Shown here one piece after another: positions 34,335 through 43,134 of a DNA stretch of 64,000 nucleotides. The stretch lies in NCBI RefSeq assembly GCF_024648885.1, contig NZ_JANBBF010000012.1, positions 248,001-312,000 of the forward strand, in the 5' to 3' direction. The notes under the pieces were generated by a model. It was given only the letters and a program-made list of their open reading frames with translations. It made no database searches and had not been told where the DNA came from. Numbering within the stretch: position 1 is the first letter of the stretch; each line of letters starts with the position of its first letter. This DNA is from Prauserella salsuginis (GTDB lineage: Bacteria > Actinomycetota > Actinomycetes > Mycobacteriales > Pseudonocardiaceae). The translations under genes were made by a program, and so were the position numbers.

Positions 34335-35914
34335 CGCTCAGCCCGGTGACCACGGAGATCATCCGCTCGGCCCTCATCCAGGCTGCCGAGGACATGAACA
34401 TGACGCTGATCCGCTCGGCGTACACCCCGACGATCTACGAGGGCAAGGACTGCGCGGTCGCACTGCTCGACCGGCAGCATCGGGTCCTCGGCCAGTCCTC
34501 CGGGCTGCCGATCTTTCTGGGCAATCTGGAGGAGTGCACGCGCCACACCGAGGAGCGATTCGGACCGGACATCTGGGAGCCGGGGGACGTGTGGGTCCTC
34601 AACGACTCCTACGTCGGCGGCACTCACCTCAACGACTGCACCGTGTACGCGCCGATCTTCGTGTCGGGCGAACTCGTCGGTTTCGCGGCGTCCCGAGCGC
34701 ACTGGATCGACATGGGCTCGAAGGACCCCGGTGGCTCGATGGATTCGACCACGATCTACCAGGAGGGTCTGCGGATGGGCCCCACGAGGATCGTCGTCGC
34801 GGGCGAGGAGAACCCGGACGTCCTCCGCATGATCGAGACGAACGTGCGCTTCCCGTACGTGACCCTCGGGGACATGCGTGCGCAGGTCGCCTGTGCGCGC
34901 ATGGGGGTTCGCCGGCTCGGGGAGTTGTTCGCACGCTACGGAGCCGAGACGGTCGACGCGGCACGCGGAGAGATCTTCGCGCAGACCGAGCGGCTCGAAC
35001 GGGAACGTATCGCCGCGATCCCGGACGGTGAGTACGAAGCCACGGGCTGGCTGGACAACGACGGTATCGACCTCGACACCCCGTTGCACGTCACGGTCCG
35101 GGTCACCGTCGCGGGCGAGCACATGACGGTCGATCTGACCGACTGTGCGGACCAGGCCACCGGGCCGGTGAACTGCGGGCGGTCGCAGGCGGTCTCGGCC
35201 GCGCGCGTCGGCTACAAACTGCTGATCTCACCGTCGGTCAGCCTCAACGGCGGTTCGTTCGTCCCACTGGACGTGCAGGTACGGGACGGCTCGATGCTCG
35301 GCGCGCGCGAGCCCGCCGCCTGCCAGTACTACTACTCCAGCCTCGGCATGCTCATCGACCTCGTGGTCAGGGCACTCGCGCCGGCGATGCCGGAACAGGT
35401 CGCCGCGGCCAGCTACGGGGACTCGATGATCGTGCAGTTCGCAGGGGAGCTGAACCCGCGCACCGGCCAGCCGTTCGTGACCTTGGAGGCCACCGTCGGC
35501 GGTTGGGGTGCCTGGCACGGCAGTGACGGGGAGACGGCCCTGATCAACAACGTGAACGGATCGCTGCGCGACCTGCCGATCGAAGTGGTCGAAACGCTGT
35601 ATCCGGTGCGGGTGATCCGCTACGGCATCCGCCACGGCTCCGGTGGCGCCGGCCGCTGGCGCGGTGGCGACGGGGTGGTGCGCGAGTACGTGATGGAAGC
35701 CGATCAGGATCTGTCGCTGTGGTGGGAACGTTCCGTCACGCCGGCGTGGGGCGCGTTCGGTGGCGAAGCCGGAGCGCCGCCGCGGGTCGTGCTGAACCCC
35801 GGCAGGCCGGACGAGCGGCAGCTGCTCAAGGTGAACAGTCTGCGGGTGCGGCGCGGTGACACGTTGCGCTGCGAATCCGGAGGCGGCGGTGGCTACGGAG
35901 TGCCGTCGAACTGA
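34331..35914 (+). CDS. hyuB: Hydantoinase B/oxoprolinase family subunit
   Basis: A 527-residue HyuB-type subunit. DPVTxEIIRSAL-like opening (SPVTTEIIRSALIQAAEDMN), the metal-site region VLNDSYVGGTHLNDCTV and the C-terminal RGGDGVVREY and SGGGGGYG are characteristic. It forms the hydrolase complex with the product of the overlapping hyuA gene. No acetophenone-carboxylase-type third subunit follows, so a hydantoin or oxoproline-like substrate is more likely than a ketone. The operon ends here; the next gene, 133 bases on, has its own promoter. Confidence 0.9.
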   Translation: MTLSPVTTEIIRSALIQAAEDMNMTLIRSAYTPTIYEGKDCAVALLDRQHRVLGQSSGLPIFLGNLEECTRHTEERFGPDIWEPGDVWVLNDSYVGGTHLNDCTVYAPIFVSGELVGFAASRAHWIDMGSKDPGGSMDSTTIYQEGLRMGPTRIVVAGEENPDVLRMIETNVRFPYVTLGDMRAQVACARMGVRRLGELFARYGAETVDAARGEIFAQTERLERERIAAIPDGEYEATGWLDNDGIDLDTPLHVTVRVTVAGEHMTVDLTDCADQATGPVNCGRSQAVSAARVGYKLLISPSVSLNGGSFVPLDVQVRDGSMLGAREPAACQYYYSSLGMLIDLVVRALAPAMPEQVAAASYGDSMIVQFAGELNPRTGQPFVTLEATVGGWGAWHGSDGETALINNVNGSLRDLPIEVVETLYPVRVIRYGIRHGSGGAGRWRGGDGVVREYVMEADQDLSLWWERSVTPAWGAFGGEAGAPPRVVLNPGRPDERQLLKVNSLRVRRGDTLRCESGGGGGYGVPSN

Positions 35915-36034
35915 TCGACGGCGGGCTCGCCGGTGTCGGACCAGCCACAGTGGACACGTGACCGGTCGGTGTCGGTCGATCCGGCTCCGGTGCCGCGGAA
36001 TCCTCACCGCTGATGTGTCCCGGCGCGGGTCGCC

Positions 36035-36048
36035 TAGACTCACCGGTG
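36035..36048 (+). promoter_or_regulatory. Candidate leaderless promoter of the YigZ gene
   Basis: TAGACT at 36035-36040 fits a -10 hexamer. A start about seven bases downstream would coincide with the GTG at 36048, giving a leaderless message, common in actinobacteria. No convincing -35 or ribosome site is visible. Confidence 0.4.
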
Positions 36049-36668
36049 TGGGTGTGATTGCGCGCGACGGTGAACACGAGGTCGAGATCCAGCGGTCCCG
36101 GTTCCGGTGTGTCGTTGCGCGGATCGACGACGTCGACGAGGCAACGGCGCTGATCGCCCGTGTCCGCAAGGAAGGGCCGGACGCGAACCACCACTGCACG
36201 GCCATGCGGATCGGCGACCCGGAGACCGGCAGGCTGATCGCGCGAAGCAATGACGACGGTGAACCCGGTGGCACCGCGGGCGCGCCGATGCTGGAGGTGC
36301 TGACCCGCCGCGACGTGACCGACGTCGTGGCCGTCGTGTCCCGCTGGTTCGGCGGCACGAAACTCGGTGCGGGCGGACTGATCCGCGCCTATTCGGGTGT
36401 GCTGGCCGAGACGTTGGACCTGGTCGGCCGGCTGAGGCGGGTGCGGCATCGCGAGCTGATGCTGTCCGTGCCCCACGACCGCGCAGGGCGGGTCGAGAAC
36501 GACCTGCGCAACTCGCCGTACGTGCTGCGTGACATCGACTACGGTGCCGATGTCACCTTCACGGTGGCCGTCACCGACGTGGCCCCGTTCGAGGACTGGC
36601 TCGCGGAGCACTCCGCCGGCGAGATCGAAGCCGTCGACGCCGGGCCGTGCGACCTCTACCTGCCGTGA
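36048..36668 (+). CDS. YigZ/IMPACT family protein
   Basis: A 206-residue UPF0029 protein. EIQRSRFRCVVARIDDVDEA, then HHCTAMRIGD, DDGEPGGTAGAPMLEVL and SRWFGGTKLGAGGLIRAYS match the IMPACT/YigZ domain. The family is linked to translation control in eukaryotes and has an unclear bacterial role. The GTG at 36048 was chosen because the motif begins shortly after it and a -10 element lies just before; GTG at 36054 is an alternative. It seems unrelated to the flanking catabolic operons. Confidence 0.9.
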   Translation: MGVIARDGEHEVEIQRSRFRCVVARIDDVDEATALIARVRKEGPDANHHCTAMRIGDPETGRLIARSNDDGEPGGTAGAPMLEVLTRRDVTDVVAVVSRWFGGTKLGAGGLIRAYSGVLAETLDLVGRLRRVRHRELMLSVPHDRAGRVENDLRNSPYVLRDIDYGADVTFTVAVTDVAPFEDWLAEHSAGEIEAVDAGPCDLYLP

Positions 36669-36670
36669 TC

Positions 36671-36715
36671 GGCTCCGGGTGCGAGGACGTCGTCGGCGCC
36701 CCCGCACCCGGAGCC
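36671..36715. terminator. Inverted repeat between convergent YigZ and livF genes
   Basis: Perfect 13-base arms (GGCTCCGGGTGCG at 36671-36683 pairing with 36703-36715) with a 19-base loop, starting three bases after the YigZ stop and ending 18 before the livF stop. Likely terminates both. Confidence 0.7.
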
Positions 36716-36732
36716 TCATCGTTGCTGCGGTC

Positions 36733-37440
36733 TCACACGCCGAGGTACGCCTCGCGTACGTCGGGATGGTCGAGCAGCTCGGACGCCGTGCCCGACAGCA
36801 CCACGCGCCCCTCGGCCAGAACGAACCCGTGGTGACCGATGCGCAACGCGGTCTGGGCGTTCTGCTCGGCGAGCAGCACGCCGATGCCGTCGCGATTGAT
36901 CTGCGCGACTGCGTCCAGCACCTGCGCGGTGACCAGCGGCGCCAGCCCCATCGACGGTTCGTCGAGGATCAGCAGGCTCGGATCCGACATCAGTGATCTG
37001 CCGATGGCGGCCATCTGTTGCTGGCCGCCGGACAGCGTGCCCGCCGGCTGGTGGCGTTTGTCGTGCAGGATCGGGAACAGCTCGTAGACGTGTTCGAGCA
37101 GTTCCCGCACCCGCCCGCGGTTGCGCCTGCGGACGTATCCGCCGAGCATGAGGTTCTTCTCCACCGGCATCTTGGCGAACAGGTGCCGCCCCTCTGGGCA
37201 GTGCGCCAGGCCCGCCTTGACGATGCTGTCGGCGGACAAGTCGGGAAGCTGCCTGCCGTCGAAGTCGATGCTGCCGGCACTGGGCCGCACGATCCCGCTG
37301 ATGGTGCGGAACATCGTCGTCTTGCCCGAACCGTTGGCACCGAGCACGACGGTGAGTTCGCCGGCTCGCGCCGTGATGTCGACCGCGTGCAGCACGTCGA
37401 CGGCGTCGTATCCGGCGGACAATCCGCGCACGGTCAACAT
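36733..37440 (-). CDS. livF: Branched-chain amino acid-type ABC transporter ATP-binding protein LivF
   Basis: A 235-residue ATPase. Walker A is GANGSGKTT, the signature LSGGQQQM and Walker B LLILDEPSMGL, with the LivF-specific PEGRHLF segment after the Q-loop region. It is the last gene of a five-gene HAAT transporter operon; its ATG shares one base with the livG stop. Liv-type systems in actinobacteria carry amino acids, amides, urea or aromatic acids. The adjacent acyl-CoA ligase suggests an organic acid here, by inference. Confidence 0.92.
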   Translation of the reverse strand: MLTVRGLSAGYDAVDVLHAVDITARAGELTVVLGANGSGKTTMFRTISGIVRPSAGSIDFDGRQLPDLSADSIVKAGLAHCPEGRHLFAKMPVEKNLMLGGYVRRRNRGRVRELLEHVYELFPILHDKRHQPAGTLSGGQQQMAAIGRSLMSDPSLLILDEPSMGLAPLVTAQVLDAVAQINRDGIGVLLAEQNAQTALRIGHHGFVLAEGRVVLSGTASELLDHPDVREAYLGV

Positions 37441-38222
37441 CAGCCAGCACCTTCCTGATCCTGGTGATCGGCGCCGAGATAGGCCTCGATCACCTGTGGA
37501 TCGGTCCGGACCGTCTCCGGCGTACCGGAGGCGATCTCCTTGCCGTGGTCGAGCACCAGGATGTGATCGGCCAAGCTCATCACCATCGACATGCGGTGCT
37601 CGACCAGACCCACGGTGACGCCGTCGGCGACGATGTTGCGGATCAGCTGTGCGAAACCGACCGTCTCCTCCTCGGTGAGGCCGGCCGCCGGCTCGTCCAG
37701 CAGCAACAGCTCGGGTTCGGTGGCCAACGCCAACGCGATGGACACGCGCTTCTGCACCTCCTGCGGCACGCTCGAGGCGATCTCGTCGCGGTACTCGGCG
37801 ATCCCGGTGAACTCCAGCGCGGCCATCGCCTTGTCGAGGTTGTGCCGCTCCTCCTTGCGGTGCCGTGGAGTGCGCAGCACCGCGTCGAAGACGGTGGAGT
37901 GCGACCGCACGATCCTGCCCGAGAGCACGTTGTCCAGCACCGTCGCGTCCTCGAAGAGGTTCGTGGTCTGGAAGGTGCGGGCGATGCCGTGCGCCACCGT
38001 GCGGTGCGGGCTCATGCCCGTGATGTCCCGGTCCTTGAACCGCACACTGCCCGACGTCGGCCGGTAGAACCCGGCCAGCAGGTTGAACAATGTGGACTTT
38101 CCCGCGCCGTTGGGTCCGATGATGGCGGTGATCCGGCCGGCGGCGACGTCGAGATCGACGTCGTCGACCGCGTGCAGCCCGGAGAAATGTTTGCCGAGGC
38201 CGCGCACTTCGAGCAGCGTCAC
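37440..38222 (-). CDS. livG: Branched-chain amino acid-type ABC transporter ATP-binding protein LivG
   Basis: A 260-residue ATPase. Walker A is GPNGAGKST, the FQTTNLF segment after ARTFQ is LivG-typical, and Walker B is LLLLDEPAAGL. The signature region reads SVPQEVQKRVSIA instead of LSxGQQR, a clear departure from the consensus that may affect ATPase coupling. GTG at 38222 overlaps the livM stop by four bases. It works with LivF as the second ATPase of the importer. Confidence 0.9.
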   Translation of the reverse strand: MTLLEVRGLGKHFSGLHAVDDVDLDVAAGRITAIIGPNGAGKSTLFNLLAGFYRPTSGSVRFKDRDITGMSPHRTVAHGIARTFQTTNLFEDATVLDNVLSGRIVRSHSTVFDAVLRTPRHRKEERHNLDKAMAALEFTGIAEYRDEIASSVPQEVQKRVSIALALATEPELLLLDEPAAGLTEEETVGFAQLIRNIVADGVTVGLVEHRMSMVMSLADHILVLDHGKEIASGTPETVRTDPQVIEAYLGADHQDQEGAG

Positions 38223-39259
38223 AACGTCTCCTTCACGTCGGTGGCGGTGTCGGACGACCGGTGTTCCGGCGGGCCGCCGGAGCCGTTGCCGGCGCCGGCC
38301 GCGCGGGAACGGAGTTTTCCGACGAACGCGTTCAGATAGCCCACGATGCCGCGCGGGGCGAAGATCACCAGCACCACGATGATCGGTCCGAGTACGAGGA
38401 AGCGGTAGGCCTCGAAATCCTGGAAGAACTCGAACAGGAACAGCACGAGGAAGGTGCCGACCACCGGCCCCAGCACCGTGCCGAGCCCTCCGACGAGAAT
38501 GAACATGAGCATCTCGAAGGTGAGATCGAGACTGGCGGCGCTCGGCCCGACGAAACCCTGGACCGCGGCGAACAGTCCGCCGGCCACACCGGCGAAGGTG
38601 GTCGATGCCGCGAAGGCGAGCTGCTTGTTCAGCCCGACATTGACACCGATGGAGCGCGCCAGATCCTCCGAGGTGCGGATCGCCACGAGCGTGCGGCCGA
38701 TACCCGAACGTCGAACGGCATGGGTGACGTAGCCCGCGCCGAGGAGGAACAGTAGCACCAGGTAGTACATGACGACGGGTTCGGAGAAGTCGAACAGTCC
38801 GAAACCTTCGGGGAACTTCACCCCGCTGACCCCGGAATGGGCGTGCGTGACCGACTCCCAGCGGCTGATCACGAGGAAGATGATGAAGCCCATCGCCATG
38901 GTGAAGATGGCGAAGTACTCCTCGCGGGTGCGCAGCGCCACGATGCCCGCCACGAAACCGCCGAGGCCCGTGACGAGCACGGCCACCAGGAACGACGGCC
39001 AGAACGCCCAGTCGTAGTCGGTGGTCAACAGCCCCACGATGTACACCCCGATGCCGAAGAATCCACCGTGTGCCAGGGACAACTGGCCGGTCAGGCCCAG
39101 AATCAGGTTCATGCCGTAGACAGCGATGGCATAGGTCGCTCCGACGGTCAGCACGCGCAGCACGTATTCCTCGCCGCCGAGCGTCAACGGTGCCAGCAGC
39201 AGAGCCAGCGCCACGAGCAGCGTGCCGAGCCGTTGAGGTGAGAAAGTGGTGGTCGTCAT
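38219..39259 (-). CDS. livM: Branched-chain amino acid-type ABC transporter permease LivM
   Basis: A 346-residue permease with about nine membrane segments. NLILGLTGQLSLAHGGFFGIG and RRSGIGRTLVAIRTSEDLARSIG (conserved LivM region, with the second containing the ATPase-contact loop) identify it. A hydrophilic 30-residue C-terminal tail follows the last helix. Its ATG overlaps the livH stop by four bases. It forms the membrane channel with LivH. Confidence 0.92.
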   Translation of the reverse strand: MTTTTFSPQRLGTLLVALALLLAPLTLGGEEYVLRVLTVGATYAIAVYGMNLILGLTGQLSLAHGGFFGIGVYIVGLLTTDYDWAFWPSFLVAVLVTGLGGFVAGIVALRTREEYFAIFTMAMGFIIFLVISRWESVTHAHSGVSGVKFPEGFGLFDFSEPVVMYYLVLLFLLGAGYVTHAVRRSGIGRTLVAIRTSEDLARSIGVNVGLNKQLAFAASTTFAGVAGGLFAAVQGFVGPSAASLDLTFEMLMFILVGGLGTVLGPVVGTFLVLFLFEFFQDFEAYRFLVLGPIIVVLVIFAPRGIVGYLNAFVGKLRSRAAGAGNGSGGPPEHRSSDTATDVKETL

Positions 39260-40122
39260 CGTTGCACCGCCCTTGCGAAGAGCCCGGTGGGCCGGATAGC
39301 CAGCACGAGCACGATGACCACGAACGCGATGCCCTCACCGGCGGCCGCGGAGACGTAGGTCGAGGTCATCACCTCGGCGAGTGCCAGGGTGAAACCTCCC
39401 ACGATGGCGCCGGGCAGCGAGCCGAGACCGCCCAGGATGATGATCGCGAACACCTTGAGGCTGAGCGCGTCGCCCATCGTGGGTGCCAGCAGGTTGATGG
39501 GGGCCACGAGCCCCGCGGCGACGGTGGCCAGCGCCGCCGCGAGCCCGAACGTGAGCATGGAGACCCGGCTGGGACTGATTCCCACGAGCGAGGAGCCGGT
39601 GCGGTCCTGCTCGATGGCCTCGATGGTCTGGCCGTGGATCGACCGTTTGATGAACCAGGTCAGCAGTCCCAGCACGATCACCGCCGTGACGACGATGACG
39701 ATCCGTTGCCACGAGATCTGCGCGCCCAGGATCGTCACGCTCCCGCTGATCGGCGATTCCATGCGCCGGAAGTCGGCTCCCCAGATGGCCTGTGCGACCG
39801 CCTGGAAGAAGAACATTGCACCGACCGCGGCTATCATGTGATGGGTGTGCGGCGCGTTGCGGAGCGGATGGAACACGATTCGTTCCAGCAGCACGCCGAT
39901 GACGGCCAGGACGACCGCGGCGAGGCCGATCGCGGCGACGTAGGGAACGCCGACCGTCACGAGGAAGAAATACGTGACGTAGGCGCCCAGCATGTACAGC
40001 GTGCCGTGGGCCAGGTTCGGGATCCGGAGTACACCGAAGATGAGGGTCAGCCCGATCGCGGCCAGGCAGTACACGCCGCCGAGTGCGAGGCCGTCGAACA
40101 GCTGTTGGATGAACAGGGTCAT
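39256..40122 (-). CDS. livH: Branched-chain amino acid-type ABC transporter permease LivH
   Basis: A 288-residue permease with about eight membrane helices. QQLFDGLALGGVYCLAAIGL at the N-terminus and the C-terminal FAIIILGGLGSLPGAIVGG are standard LivH segments. It lies 49 bases downstream of the binding-protein gene and overlaps livM by four bases. Together LivH and LivM form the transmembrane channel. Confidence 0.92.
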   Translation of the reverse strand: MTLFIQQLFDGLALGGVYCLAAIGLTLIFGVLRIPNLAHGTLYMLGAYVTYFFLVTVGVPYVAAIGLAAVVLAVIGVLLERIVFHPLRNAPHTHHMIAAVGAMFFFQAVAQAIWGADFRRMESPISGSVTILGAQISWQRIVIVVTAVIVLGLLTWFIKRSIHGQTIEAIEQDRTGSSLVGISPSRVSMLTFGLAAALATVAAGLVAPINLLAPTMGDALSLKVFAIIILGGLGSLPGAIVGGFTLALAEVMTSTYVSAAAGEGIAFVVIVLVLAIRPTGLFARAVQR

Positions 40123-40171
40123 GTGCCGTCCTTGGAGGGTCGTCGGCAGTCCGTGGGCACGGTCGGGCCGA

Positions 40172-41374
40172 TCACTCGTCGGGCTGTTCGATCGGCAGGT
40201 ACTCGTACTCGCCCTCCGGCGTGCGGTAGGCGGCTTCCAGATCCTTGTTGCGCAGGTGCCCGGCGTCGGTGATCTCGGTGGGGAATCCCGAGACGTGGAA
40301 GTGCTCGTCGACCTCGCCGATCGCGTCCGGGATGGCCTCGCGAATCGCCGCCGAGTCGTCGATGCTTCCCGCCTGCTGCATGGCCGTGACGACGATGGCG
40401 GCGCTCTGGTAGTTGAGCGCGACCTCGCTCGTCACCGGCTGCTTCTTGGTGACCTTCTCGGCGTAGGCATCGAGCAGGTCGTCGGTACCCGGGTCGTCGT
40501 AATCCCGCACCGGTTTGACCCCGATGGCGTTGTTGAGGTTCTCCGGGTCGGTGAACTCCTCCATCTCCTCGAACTTCGCCTGGTCCATGAGGAGGAACGA
40601 ACCCTCGTAGCCCTGCCGCCGTGCCTCCTCGATGATCACCGCGGTCGGCTGTGACGGTCCGCCGAGGAAGATCACGTCGGGGTTATCGGCAAGGGTCCGT
40701 GAGACGGGGCCCGCGAAGTCGGACACGGTGGCGTAGTCGATGCTGTTGTCGCTGAGCACCTGCCCGCCGCGGCTCTTCCATTCCTCGGTCACGAGTTTGG
40801 TCCACTCCTGGCCGTACTCGCTGGACGTGCCCAGCAGCCCGAGTTTGCTCTCACCGTTCTGCGTGAGTTTGTCGACGAACGGCTCGGCGTAGCTCTTGAA
40901 GCTCGGCGGGATCATCATCGTCAGTTCGTTGCCCTGCTCGACGATCTTCGGATCGGAACTGTAGGCGCCCAGCAGGAACTCGGTGCGGCTGGAGTTGAGT
41001 TCCTGCGCGGCCTGAATGCCGCCGGCGTGCGGAATGAAGACGACGGCCGCGTCGTCCTGCTCTGCGAGACGCTGAGCGTTGGTCGCGGCTGCGTCGGGGG
41101 CGTACTGGTCGTCCAGCGACTGCAGCTCCACCCGGTATTCCTCGCCGTCGACGGTGACGCCGCGTTCGTTCAGGTCGTCGATCGCGAGTTGCAGGCCGTC
41201 CTGGATGTTCTTCCCGTAGACGGCCGCGCCTCCACTCAGCGGACCGGAGTATCCGATGACGATCGTGTCGGAGCCGGATCCGGCACCACCGCCACAGGCG
41301 CTGGTGGCCAGCAGTGCACCCGCGCAGGCGGCCGCGGTGACGGTCGCGCCGGGTCGAATTCGCATCGGTGCCAT
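40172..41374 (-). CDS. livK: Branched-chain amino acid-type ABC transporter solute-binding lipoprotein
   Basis: A 400-residue Peripla_BP_6 protein. The signal peptide ends in the lipobox-like LLATSAC (cysteine near residue 27), followed by a Gly/Ser linker, and IVIGYSGPLSGGAAVYGKNI starts the binding fold. AAAGGAGA precedes the ATG. As first gene of the liv operon it sets the substrate of the importer. The proximity of an acyl-CoA ligase (147 bases upstream, same strand) and a PucR regulator suggests an aromatic or fatty acid, but this is inference. Confidence 0.9.
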   Translation of the reverse strand: MAPMRIRPGATVTAAACAGALLATSACGGGAGSGSDTIVIGYSGPLSGGAAVYGKNIQDGLQLAIDDLNERGVTVDGEEYRVELQSLDDQYAPDAAATNAQRLAEQDDAAVVFIPHAGGIQAAQELNSSRTEFLLGAYSSDPKIVEQGNELTMMIPPSFKSYAEPFVDKLTQNGESKLGLLGTSSEYGQEWTKLVTEEWKSRGGQVLSDNSIDYATVSDFAGPVSRTLADNPDVIFLGGPSQPTAVIIEEARRQGYEGSFLLMDQAKFEEMEEFTDPENLNNAIGVKPVRDYDDPGTDDLLDAYAEKVTKKQPVTSEVALNYQSAAIVVTAMQQAGSIDDSAAIREAIPDAIGEVDEHFHVSGFPTEITDAGHLRNKDLEAAYRTPEGEYEYLPIEQPDE

Positions 41375-41486
41375 GGCATTTCTCCTTTGAAATGAGGCGG
41401 GCTCGATCTGGTGGGGATGTGGGGGACCGGTCTGACCGACCGTTTCCGGTGCCGGGTGACCGGCTGGGGTGTGCAGGTGGTGGGGC

Positions 41487-41515
41487 GCGCACTCGGCGAC
41501 GACACCGGAGTGCGC
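41487..41515. terminator. Hairpin after the acyl-CoA ligase gene
   Basis: GCGCACTC (41487-41494) pairs with GAGTGCGC (41508-41515) across a 13-base loop, seven bases beyond the ligase stop on the minus strand. A modest stem; it may only partly separate the ligase from the liv operon. Confidence 0.4.
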
Positions 41516-41521
41516 CGGACG

Positions 41522-43006
41522 TCAGGTCGCGTGCTCGAACCTGATGTCGCGTTTGCGGATCTTTCCGGTCGGGGTCTTGGGCAGTTCGGGCACGATTTCG
41601 ACGTGCCGCGGATGGTTGTCCGTCGCGACCTTTCCCCTGACGTACGTGCGGAGCTCGTCGCCGCTGACGGACTCGCCGGGACGCAGGGTCACCAGCGCGA
41701 CAATTTCCTCTCCCATCTTCGTGTCCGGGGTGCCGATGACTGCCGCCTCGAGAACGGCCGGGTGTTCGTACAGCACTTCTTCGATTTCGCGCGGGTACAC
41801 GGTGCAGCCACCGCGTGTGATCAATTCGTGCTTGCGGTCGACGACGTAGAAGAACCCGTCCTCGTCCCGGCGGCCGAGGTCGCCGGTGCGCAGCCAGCCG
41901 TCCGGCACGGCCGCCGCCGTCGCCTCCGGTTGCTGCCAGTAGCCCTTCATCACGTTGTGACCGCGGACGGCGATCTCACCGATCTCACCGTCGGTCACGG
42001 TGCGGCCGTCGTCGTCGACGATCCGCAGTTCGACGTCCCGGACCGGGAACCCGATGGAGCCGACGCGCCTGTGGTCCGGGCTGTTGCACGCGGCCACCGG
42101 CGACGTCTCGGACAGGCCGTATCCTTCGAGGACCACGCAGCCGAAGGCCCGTTCGAAGGCGAGCAGGACCTCGATCGGCAGAGCGGAGCCGCCCGAGGTG
42201 CACAGCCGGAGCCGGCTCGTGTCGAACTCGGCGCGTGCCGGGTGGTTGAGCAGGCCGACGTACATCGTCGGGAACGCGGGCATGACCGTGACGCCGCTCC
42301 GCTGCAGCGTCGCGAACGCCTCCGCGACGTCGAAGCGGGGCAGTAGGGCCAGGCAGGCGCCGGCCCGGACCGCCGCGTTGAGCACGGCCGTCTGGCCGAA
42401 CGAGTGGAACAGCGGCAGTGCGCCGAACACGACGTCGGTGGGAGCCAGTTCCGTGAGTTCCTGGGCGACGATCTCGACGTTCTGCACGAGGTTGCCGTGG
42501 GTGAGCTCGGCGCCCTTGGGACTGCCCGTCGTTCCGGCCGTGTAGAGAATGGCGGCCGTGTCGCCGGGATCGCGCGGTGCGACGCGGCCGACCGCGGACG
42601 GGTCGCCGGGCAGTGAGGTGAGCCCGCCCGGCGTCATGAGGACGAGGTCGACGTCGCCGGCGATCGGCCGGCACGCCGCGGCGACGGATTCCCAGGCGAA
42701 GAGCAACCGCGCACCGGAGTCACGGAGCCGGAAGGCCACCTCACTGTCGGTGAGGTGGGTGCTCAGCGGCACCACGATCGCGCCGACCCGGAGGATCCCG
42801 TAGTACAGCGGCGCGAACTCCAGGACGTTGGGAAGCATGAGCGCCACGCGTTCGCCGGCCCGCAACCCCTTCGTCGCGAGGAACCCGGCCACGCGCCTGC
42901 TCTGGTGTTCGAGCTCCCGGTAGCTGACCACCTGGTCGCCGAGGGACAGGGCCGCGGCGCGCGCATGGAATCTGGAGGATCGCTCCAGGTTCTCGGCCAG
43001 GTTCAT
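41522..43006 (-). CDS. AMP-dependent acyl-CoA synthetase/ligase
   Basis: A 494-residue adenylate-forming enzyme that activates a carboxylic acid as CoA thioester. The P-loop is YTAGTTGSPKGAELTH, the A4-A5 region GYGLSETSP, the hinge GWLRTGDLGRRDEDGF and the catalytic lysine is in KTPTGKIRKRDI near the C-terminus. GGCTVYPREIEE stands where many family members have GGxNVYP. ATG at 43006 has GGAG upstream. It is divergent from a PucR-type regulator. Substrate class (fatty versus aromatic acid) is not evident. Confidence 0.88.
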   Translation of the reverse strand: MNLAENLERSSRFHARAAALSLGDQVVSYRELEHQSRRVAGFLATKGLRAGERVALMLPNVLEFAPLYYGILRVGAIVVPLSTHLTDSEVAFRLRDSGARLLFAWESVAAACRPIAGDVDLVLMTPGGLTSLPGDPSAVGRVAPRDPGDTAAILYTAGTTGSPKGAELTHGNLVQNVEIVAQELTELAPTDVVFGALPLFHSFGQTAVLNAAVRAGACLALLPRFDVAEAFATLQRSGVTVMPAFPTMYVGLLNHPARAEFDTSRLRLCTSGGSALPIEVLLAFERAFGCVVLEGYGLSETSPVAACNSPDHRRVGSIGFPVRDVELRIVDDDGRTVTDGEIGEIAVRGHNVMKGYWQQPEATAAAVPDGWLRTGDLGRRDEDGFFYVVDRKHELITRGGCTVYPREIEEVLYEHPAVLEAAVIGTPDTKMGEEIVALVTLRPGESVSGDELRTYVRGKVATDNHPRHVEIVPELPKTPTGKIRKRDIRFEHAT

Positions 43007-43052
43007 GCCAACTCCGGTCCTCGCCGTGCGGGAATGTCGCGAGCACCAAGGT

Positions 43053-43081
43053 TTGTCCAGCTCGCCCAGTTCAGCCATAGT
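43053..43081 (+). promoter_or_regulatory. Candidate promoter of the PucR-type regulator
   Basis: TTGTCC (43053-43058) and CATAGT (43076-43081) are spaced by 17 bases, a fair sigma-70-like match, and lie 54 bases before the start codon at 43135. This is the only recognisable element in the 128-base divergent gap. Confidence 0.35.
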
Positions 43082-43134
43082 GACCGGACTCACGTACGGC
43101 CCCGATGTTTGTGTTCGGCGACAACGGAGGTTCC

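Noticed and set aside
36048-36668. Longer YigZ protein starting at 35856
   Set aside because: The extra N-terminal residues are Arg-rich without similarity to the family, overlap the end of hyuB, and a -10 element lies immediately before the GTG at 36048.
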